Source of the DNA: Microvelia longipes
Lineage: Eukaryota > Arthropoda > Insecta > Hemiptera > Veliidae
NCBI GenBank assembly: GCA_018340805.1
Contig: JACMZG010001863.1
Span: forward strand, 58,569,536-58,633,535
Direction of reading: 5' to 3'
Length of the DNA: 64,000 nt
Of this stretch, positions 57,170-64,000 are shown in pieces. A model generated the notes under the pieces. The model was given only the letters and a program-made list of their open reading frames with translations, made no database searches and was not told the origin of the DNA. Position numbers and translations under genes: made by a program. Every line of letters starts with the position of its first letter. The stretch's first letter is position 1.

Positions 57170-58778
57170 CTATAATATAACACACGGCTAAAGTCAAATG
57201 ACAGCCCGCCAAAATCTCAATGCTTTCAACCCTCTTTTTTTAACAAAACAATCCCTTCTTTTAAGTAACAAAAAAATCCCTACTCTGGCAACACTGTAAG
57301 TCAGGTTATGTTTTGAATTTTATTATTTGTTTTTATTTGATATCGTATTTTTTTATTTTTTAAAAACTATTTATTTACTTTTTAAGTAGGAATTAAAGTG
57401 ATGTAGAAATTCACACAGTAGGGGTGGGGGCGCGGGACACAGTGGTCTAACTCCCCCGGTTTTAGCTACTTTAGATGGACCTGCCCTGAGTTCACCCTTT
57501 CTCCGCTAGTGGCGGGTCAGTTGACCTTGTCCCTATATATAAAATAATTATTTCTTCAATTCTAAGGTTAAAATTATTTAAAAGGGTCTTTAACAATGTT
57601 AAAAATTGTATTAATTATTTTAAAGATATAATTTTCATAAAATGTTATAAAAATATAAACGCTGTGTTAATTTTAACTAGACCTGATATCGTGATAACCA
57701 TGATTTGTAGACAAACATCAAAAATGTTTGTAAACAAACATCAAACCGGGAAATTATAAATTTAATTTACGTCTTCGTTGTCTCATTATAACACACCTTT
57801 CGTAACACACGTTATCCTATTTTCTAAAAAAAATATCTTATAAACAACTAAAAAAGAAAAAAAGTCAATGAATAAGATAAAAACTGTCTTGTTTACATTT
57901 TTATAAACATAAATAAAAGTATCGATTTAAAACTGATAACAATAGTGATAAGGGGACAAGGTGAAAACTAGCGCTCGGTGCGGTAGTTGATGCAACTAAT
58001 TCCTGTTTTTCTCGGAGACACCTAAAACCAGGGAGTTAGACCACTGTGTCCCCCCGCCCCGACCCAAACTGTATGAATTTCTACATCACTTTAGTAGGAA
58101 TATTGTTGAATCTTATAAATTTATCAACACGTAGTTGGATTAAAATTTGTTCGGGAAGTATGGATTAAGTGGAGTTAAAGTTTTTAATTACGTAATGTAA
58201 TGGATCATAATAGTTATATATATGATAAAAATTTAACGATTTAAATAAATCGTCAGCTATGATTACTTTTTTCCAAAACAAACTGCTTTTTGTGTCAAGT
58301 TTGTATAATTGAATGCGTATTGTTTCACGTTATAAAAATAATATGACACAATATGCATTTATGACTTAAAAAAGTCAAGACTCATCTATTGAAAGACATG
58401 TCATTTCCCAAAAAAATGCGCTGTACTCAAATAGCAAGAAATGCTTGAAGAATACCTCAATGTCCATGCGTCAAATATAGGCACTCAGATCATATCAACT
58501 CCGCAATAATTAGATGAACTGAACAGATTGGAATGAAACGAAACGAACTCAAACAGATCAATATGCACAATGAGGGAAATAAAAGCGACGCGAGGTTACA
58601 AATATTTACAACCAGTGTTGTCTTTTTATGATTTTATTTACGAAAAAGGTATTTTTTGTACCGAAGTTGGCATGAGGTGGAGGGGGAAGGAGCGTGGTCG
58701 ATCTGAACCAATAGAATGCTTTCCCTCACAGATTTTTGGCGCGCTGTCAATTGATTTTAGCCGTGTGTCGTATTATAG
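57170..58778. mobile_element. 1.6-kb TIR element, family H, with a nested element
   Basis: The left end CTATAATATAACACACGGCT and the right end (inverse of TATAATACGACACACGGCT) form terminal repeats of about 50 bases, running on through AAATGACAGC/ATTGACAGC and GCCAAAA. The 18572-18748 MITE has the same termini. No transposase frame is visible, and a separate inverted-repeat element (57394-58092) lies inside. Confidence 0.7.
57394..58092. mobile_element. Nested TIR element with 9-bp target duplication
   Basis: AGTAGGAAT flanks it at 57385-57393 and 58093-58101. The long terminal repeats start AAAGTGATGTAGAAATTCA and include GACACAGTGGTCTAACTCCC. The interior is AT-rich. A nine-base duplication with long terminal repeats suggests a Mutator-like or foldback element; no protein supports the choice. 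Confidence 0.75.
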
Positions 58779-58852
58779 AAAGGTTTCTATTATACCTTCA
58801 ATATTATTAAAAATTTTCACCCTTGTTCTGTTGGCGCACAAATCTAATCCAG

Positions 58853-58945
58853 AGTTTACTCTACTTTAACTCTAGATTACTCCAACAAGAAAAATTTGAG
58901 TGTAAAGAAGAATAGTACAGAGTAGAATAGTGTACTTCAGTTCAT
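58853..58945 (+). repeat. Dispersed repeat shared with 46430-46498
   Basis: TTTACTCTACTTTAACTC, GATTACTCCAACAAG and AGTAGAATAGTGTACTTCAG align with the minus strand around 46440-46510. Confidence 0.5.
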
Positions 58946-60075
58946 AGAGATATATACTAGAGGGGGCATAGTCTATCTTAATACATTGAGAGGCCTGAAA
59001 CATTTTCGGTGAGGCTCTCAGGGGCTCTGTGTAACCTCATTGAAACCTCCTCCAAGAGAGAGTAGAAGTTATAATAAATCTAATGTTTTCGGCTTCCCGC
59101 AGATTGTTTGTGTTGTGATTTGTATTTTAAACATTCTACTATATTCTTTACTGTTTTTTGTTATGTTTATTTGATGATAATGTTAATCGAATGTGGTCAG
59201 GTTACTTTTTCGATGTTTCAAAATTCAACCAATAGGGCCCCTCTAGTAATATATCTCTATGCTCCAGTTCATGTGCCGAACAAACTTATTTGTTACGTAT
59301 CATTTTGTTTTCTTCCATTTTATGTCTTTTGCCCATTAATTTAAATCATTATTTATCCACGAAGACAGCGGTCTTGTGGCGAGAACTAAATTCGCCCAAG
59401 AGTTCCAACTCTACCTAAATTAGCATGGAATTTTTCATTTATTTTCACGATTTATCATTATCTTATCTCTTAGAATAATCTCACCATATTTTAAATTCTG
59501 AATTGTCTAATTAATAGAAAGGACTAAATAGCTATGAAAAAAGTAATTTTGATATCTCATTTCTTTACAAGAACCGTTTATATTAAGATTCCACGTTAAA
59601 GGATAAGCGGGTGGAGTTATTTGGAACGGAAACATAGAAGTTTTAAGAAATAGAGCGACTTTATTTAAATCCTCCTTTTCATGAAGAGTCTGAAAGGTTC
59701 CCTTTTTTAATCGTCAATTATGATTTATAATTTATGGCTTGTATAATCGGGTTCCGAAAACCCCGGAACCTTTCCCCAAAGAGTATAAGGTAACTCTCTT
59801 CTGGTTCATTTGTCTATTCGTTGATTTTGTATCGAACTGCTAACAATAGTAATAATAGTATTAGAAATAGGGCAACCCTCCCCCCTTTATTGAATCCTCT
59901 GAAAGCTAATCCTGTCCTGTATTAATTTGATTCAGCTTTGTTGCTTTATACTATAAAGAAACTCTTGTGTTACCTTCTTTTAATATAGTGTGAATTGCAA
60001 AAGTACTAATAGATACTTAATGTGTTTCTAAACAGCTGCAGGGAATTCATTTTTTATCAATCAATTTTTGTAAAG
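58946..60075. other. Unassigned stretch
   Basis: A 78-codon frame (59108-59344) has no motif. Nothing else recognised. Confidence 0.4.
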
Positions 60076-60086
60076 GATTTTGAAAA

Positions 60087-60633
60087 CTAGTAAAAAGTTA
60101 TGAGGTTTTGGTCATGATAAAAAAAACAACATTTAAGCTTTCGACCGTATGATTAGGTCTTCATCAGAAAGTGTTTAATAACAAACTAAAGCCGTTAACA
60201 GAAAGAAACAGAGAAGGTATCTAAACATAGCTATATAGCTGTGTATACTATCGAAAAATGAACTACAAACTAAACAAAGATCTAGCCCCGGGGCTTAACA
60301 TTAAGGTTGTATCTATAGAAAATAACTATAGAAAATTTACAATTTGACTAGTAATTCTATAGTTATTTTCTATAGATACACCTTAATGTTAAGCCCCGGG
60401 GCTAGATCTTGTTTAGTTTGTAGTTCATTCTTCGATAGTATACACAGCTAGCTATGTTTAGATACCTTATCTGTTTCTTTCTGTTAACGGATTTAGTTTG
60501 TTATTAAACACTTTCTGATGAAGACCTAATCATACGGTCGAAAGCTTAAATGTTGTTTTATTTATCATGACCAGAACCTCATAACTTTTTACTATTTTTC
60601 TATACGTATGGTCAATAAGTGCTATTTGTTATT
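60087..60633. mobile_element. 547-bp foldback retroposon with hammerhead-like cores in both arms, 11-bp target duplication
   Basis: GATTTTGAAAA flanks it at 60076-60086 and 60634-60644. Arms of about 247 bases (60087-60333 and 60355-60600) surround a 21-base loop. About 33 non-palindromic bases lie between the right arm and the right duplication, the same layout as at 10376-10675. Each arm carries CTGATGA, a GACC/GGTC stem with a 9-base loop, then GAAAGC: right arm 60515-60544 on the plus strand, left arm 60138-60167 on the minus strand. No protein is encoded. Confidence 0.82.
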
Positions 60634-60644
60634 GATTTTGAAAA

Positions 60645-60929
60645 TCTCAAACATCAAGTACCTTAGAGCTTTTTCTCGCTATTCATTTCCTTACAATGTG
60701 TATATTACCTACAAATGATAAAAATATTTGGCACCAAATATTTGGACTTTTAATCTCTGAAAACAATATATTACGGACAGATGCCATCTTAGCTGTACAG
60801 TTTAACTTTATGGGCCTCTTCTCATTAAATTAACTCTTCTTTAATAATGGAAAAGAATGTAACTCAGACTTATTCTTTAATAGCAACGAAATATGGCATC
60901 ATCCAAACATTTATTTAAACTTAAAAACC
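60645..60929. other. Unassigned stretch
   Basis: Nothing recognised. Confidence 0.4.
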
Positions 60930-61830
60930 CGGGTACGGGGTACCCCGGAACTTTTCTACATCACATCGGATTCGCTACGCTTGTCCTCAGAATATTAAAT
61001 TCGTCAAATTTATACTGCTGCATGTCTTTGGACTCGTTGCGCTCGTCCAGATGGTACACGTATCCGTGTCATTCTCAGCGGTCACCCATAGAGCACTGAC
61101 CGCGCTCAGTGCTCTATAGCTTTCATGATGCCACAAAAATCATAGATATACTGGCCATATTGAAAAGAAACTTAGTGTACTTATTTATAACATGAAGGTA
61201 AATGTGTACTTAATTTCAACTTAATTAGATCATTTTAAGATTTTTCTTAATTTTAAAAAAATGTACTCAAGTCACTTATAAAAATTAAACTAATGCTGAT
61301 AATGAGATGAAACTAGGCTATGTATAAGAAATGTTAATGTTATACATAGCTACATGTAAGTAAAACTAAAACTTTTAATCTGATCGCATCATTTTTTAGC
61401 GTTTTATGATTTTTCAAAATTTTTGCTGAGTCGTTATTGCGGGTTAATGACGTCATAAAAAATATATCCCGAGTTGCTTAACTATAGTGATAGACTGATA
61501 TTTGTACTATGGTTCAATCCTCTAGCATAAATTTACTTGGAGCTACGATGATAACAACCACCTCCGTGGCCGAGGTCGTTAAGGCGTTAGTCTTAAAACT
61601 GACCTTTGACACCCACGGAGGTCTGGGGTTCGCATCCCAGGTTACGCTCTCAGTTTATAGAAGATTATTGTTTAGATAAATTATCGCCAACTTTAGAATA
61701 CACTCTGAGCGTAACGGTTGCTACTACCACCCGAGGTTGTTCCCGCAGGGGTTATCCATGATGAGCCGCAAGGCTCTAAACGGGCATTATTATTATTATT
61801 ATTATACGATGATAACAAACACACATACAT

Positions 61831-61882
<52 letters not shown>

Positions 61883-62003
61883 ACTCACATGCAGACGGAC
61901 AACTTTGTCAAAACTACTCAGGTGGTCTAAAAATACACCTAAGACGGATTATCCCAGTGACATCTCGGTTTCGGATTTTTCGCGAACACAATAATTTTCC
62001 TAT
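60930..62003 (-). repeat. Family-D repeat, most complete copy, split by a SINE
   Basis: Read on the minus strand from 62003: ATATAGGAAAATTATTGTG, CCGAAACCGAGATGTCACT, a (TG)n run (61833-61872 on the plus strand as CA), then the SINE insertion, then ATCGTAGCTCCAAGTAAATT, ATGACGTCATTAACCC (TGACGTCA at 61448-61455), a perfect 12-bp-stem hairpin (61088-61117), two mini-hairpins (61030-61048 and 60968-60986) and the end GTACCCCGTACCCGGG. Without the SINE the repeat is about 830 bases. Coding potential is absent. Confidence 0.78.
61558..61804 (+). mobile_element. SINE-A, full length, 14-bp target duplication
   Basis: The perfect duplication TACGATGATAACAA lies at 61544-61557 and 61805-61818. The head resembles tRNA-Leu: acceptor CCTCCGTGG pairing with CCACGGAGG, A box TGGCCGAGG followed by GTTAAGGCG, an anticodon-like loop CTTAAAA, and B box GGTTCGCATCC. 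The 3' end has GAGCC-GCAA-GGCTC (61763-61776), AAACGGGC and an ATT tail. It is the youngest insertion at this site. Confidence 0.95.
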
Positions 62004-62457
62004 ATGCCTGTGGTATGAATAAGGGAAAAGTAAAAATTATCTAAATACCATGACTTTACGTACTTAGAAACTTGAAATAGATAAAGAAAAAGTTGACTAA
62101 CTTTAAGCGGATATGGTAAGTACATAGTCGGGGGAGGGAAGGATCTCACTGCTGGCAAGTTAATTGCGAAAAGCTTTAAAGGAGCAGCTTGCACACTGGA
62201 GTAAAATTACGAATGAATTTCCTAAACACCTTAAAAGTAATTATTTAGAGTACAGTAAGTTGGTTAAGAAGTATAAATATAACTTGGATAGTAGATATTG
62301 TCTAAAAATATCATTTATAATTAGAAAATTATTCAGTTCTTCTTTAGTTCTTGTACCAGACAACCACGAACATTATACTTGTATCAATTTCCATACTATT
62401 TAGTTATGATTTTACTATAAGTTATTTGTGAAAGTATTCTTTATGAATAACATATAT
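62004..62457. other. Unassigned stretch
   Basis: A 79-codon plus-strand frame (62164-62403) is Lys/Ser/Tyr-rich without a recognised motif. Confidence 0.35.
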
Positions 62458-62496
62458 GCACACACACACACACACACACACAAATATATGTTGTAT

Positions 62497-62537
<41 letters not shown>

Positions 62538-62658
62538 TATATATATATATATATATAATATATATATATATTGTCATGTCGTGATGACAGATATATTTTT
62601 ATCTGCCACACAATTTTATATTTATGTTTTAGTTATATTTAGTGACAATATATATATA

Positions 62659-62727
<69 letters not shown>

Positions 62728-62937
62728 ATTCACTGTCGTGATGACAGATATATTTTTATCTGTCACACAATATTATGTTTTAGTTTAGTGTCATTGTTTA
62801 AGCTGTTACTTTAATTCTTATACGTTATAAAGTAATAATGAGTAATACAATAGTTACAAAAGTAATAGTGGTTCAGTAAAAGATTAAAGTAATTAAAAGA
62901 GTTGGCAGCGACACACACACATAAATATAATATATAT

Positions 62938-62978
<41 letters not shown>

Positions 62979-63198
62979 TATATATATAATATTATATAAT
63001 AATTCACTGTCGTGATGACAGATATATTTTTATCTGTCACACAATATTATGTTTAGTTTAGTGTCATTGTTTAAGCTGTTACTTTAATTCTTATACGTTA
63101 TAAAGTAATAATGAGTAATACAATAGTTACAAAAGTAATAGTGGTTCAGTAAAAGATTAAGTAATAAAAAGAGTTGGCAGCGACACACACATAATATA

Positions 63199-63262
<64 letters not shown>
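62458..63262. repeat. Tandem repeat of about 270 bp, alternating with (TA)n
   Basis: A 200-base unit starting ATTCACTGTCGTGATGACAG and ending GTTGGCAGCGACACACAC is present almost identically at about 62729-62930 and 63000-63195. A partial unit lies at 62571-62648. Each is followed by 70-80 bases of TA. A CA run lies at 62458-62480. Confidence 0.93.
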
Positions 63263-63268
<6 letters not shown>

Positions 63269-63269
63269 G

Positions 63270-63470
63270 AAATGCCCGTTAAGGCCTTTTGGCCCATAAG
63301 GGTATTCGCCCTGCGGAAACCACCTCAGGTGGGTTGCATCTACTACACTCTAAGAATTAATTAAAGTTGGCGAAATCATTTTAATACAAATACTATTCAT
63401 AAAATCTTAGAGCATAGCCCGGACTGCGAACCCCGGACCTCCGGTGCCGAAATCGAACGCCTTTACGATA
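63270..63470 (-). mobile_element. SINE-A', 5' end rearranged
   Basis: On the minus strand it carries GATTTCGCCAACTTTAATTA, CCACCTGAGGTGG, CGCAGGGCGAATACCC and a degraded terminal hairpin (GGGCCAAAAGGCC) before AACGGGC. The tRNA head breaks off after TTTACGAT and runs into a family-F sequence. Confidence 0.85.
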
Positions 63471-63477
63471 ATTAGCG

Positions 63478-63585
63478 CGGCCTCGGCGCTTTGCGGCCAT
63501 ATGGTTGTTGTCCTATTTCATTTTGTCATATTACTAGTTTATATAAGAAGCATACTGCCTCGATATAAGCGAATTTTCAAATTTA
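63478..63585 (+). repeat. Family-F dispersed repeat
   Basis: It matches the minus strand of 51571-51700: CGCTTTGCGGCCATATGG, TTGTTGTCCTAT, AGTTTATATAAG, GCATACTGCCTCGATATAAG. Confidence 0.65.
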
Positions 63586-63589
63586 TTTA

Positions 63590-64000
63590 TCGAAAAACGT
63601 TTATATTATGTTGCATATGTCAATCAATAACACCGGAAGTAATACAAATAAAAAATAATTACGTATTGTGAAAAACCGTACATTGTAAGACATGAGTAAA
63701 TTGCAGCTTGGTCTTAACTCTTTTTTGAAAATTTGTGATTTTATGACATTTTTGTAAGTTCATTATTGATGAGCTTGCAAAAATCTACCCCTTCCATGAT
63801 TCCAACCTCATAAGTTTATTTTTTCTTTGAATATTCCCTAAAATAAACATTTCTAAATTATTTATCTGTAACGGTAGTTTAATTTTATAAAAATAGTTAC
63901 TATTAACTTGAACAAAGGTCCTGATGATAATTGAGGCGCGCTATCCGACTAAATTATTTCATGTCACTGTCCTAGAGTGATAGTTTCATCAAAATTGCTC
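63590..64000. other. AT-rich end of window, nothing recognised
   Basis: No coding or repeat signal was found. Confidence 0.4.

Noticed and set aside
61558..61660. tRNA-Leu-like gene
   Set aside because: A and B boxes are good, but the sequence is the head of a SINE present many times with a shared body and tail. The arms do not make a clean tRNA.

Overview
This is an AT-rich, intron- and transposon-bearing animal genome window, most likely from an insect or another arthropod. The case for that rests on long TA/TG microsatellites, tRNA-derived SINEs, CR1/Jockey-type non-LTR retrotransposons with a PHD-finger ORF1, hAT remnants, palindromic TA-flanked MITEs and GT-AG splice signals. Nothing looks bacterial or organellar, there is no CRISPR array, and no free-standing rRNA or tRNA gene is visible. 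The species cannot be named from the sequence alone.

Only one host gene candidate is supported. It lies on the minus strand between about 17542 and 5906 and appears as four short exons (17407-17542, 7394-7545, 6501-6679, 5906-6084), each with plausible splice sites. Splice phases agree between exons 1/2 and 2/3, but not between 3/4, so the model is incomplete or damaged there. An AATAAA lies just beyond the last stop. The protein (more than 210 residues) was not recognised. The 9.9-kb first intron is full of repeats, and the exon 2 donor lies inside the first unit of a 42-bp minisatellite.

Layout: 1-345 SINE-B tail and (TA)n; 1795-5826 a nearly full-length but broken non-LTR element; 5906-7545 last three exons; 7546-17406 the big intron (minisatellites, a 300-bp foldback element, a 700-bp foldback element, family-D repeats); 17407-17542 first coding exon; 18-30 kb mostly AT-rich sequence with decayed repeats; 30.2-31.4 kb a foldback element with two younger insertions; 32-38.7 kb SINEs, an hAT remnant encoding a transposase C-terminus, and minisatellites; 40.2-42.0 kb a MITE and an hAT-like element inside a 21-bp minisatellite; 43-52 kb SINEs, family-D copies and palindromes; 53.8-57.1 kb a large palindrome and a second non-LTR element; 57.2-58.8 kb nested inverted-repeat elements; 60-62 kb a 547-bp foldback element and a family-D copy split by a SINE; 62.4-63.3 kb a TA-interrupted tandem repeat, then a SINE.

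The most interesting layer is a set of small retroposon-like insertions, several with 11-13-bp target duplications, that carry a hammerhead-ribozyme-like core (CTGATGA or CTGAAGA, stem-loop, GAAA). In two of them the core is present in both arms of a long inverted repeat. Other points of interest are a 3'-terminal GNRA hairpin kept by compensatory change in the tRNA-Leu-like SINEs, and a dispersed repeat with many GNA-triloop mini-hairpins and perfect TGACGTCA sites. All coordinates of repeat edges were read by eye and may be off by a few bases.
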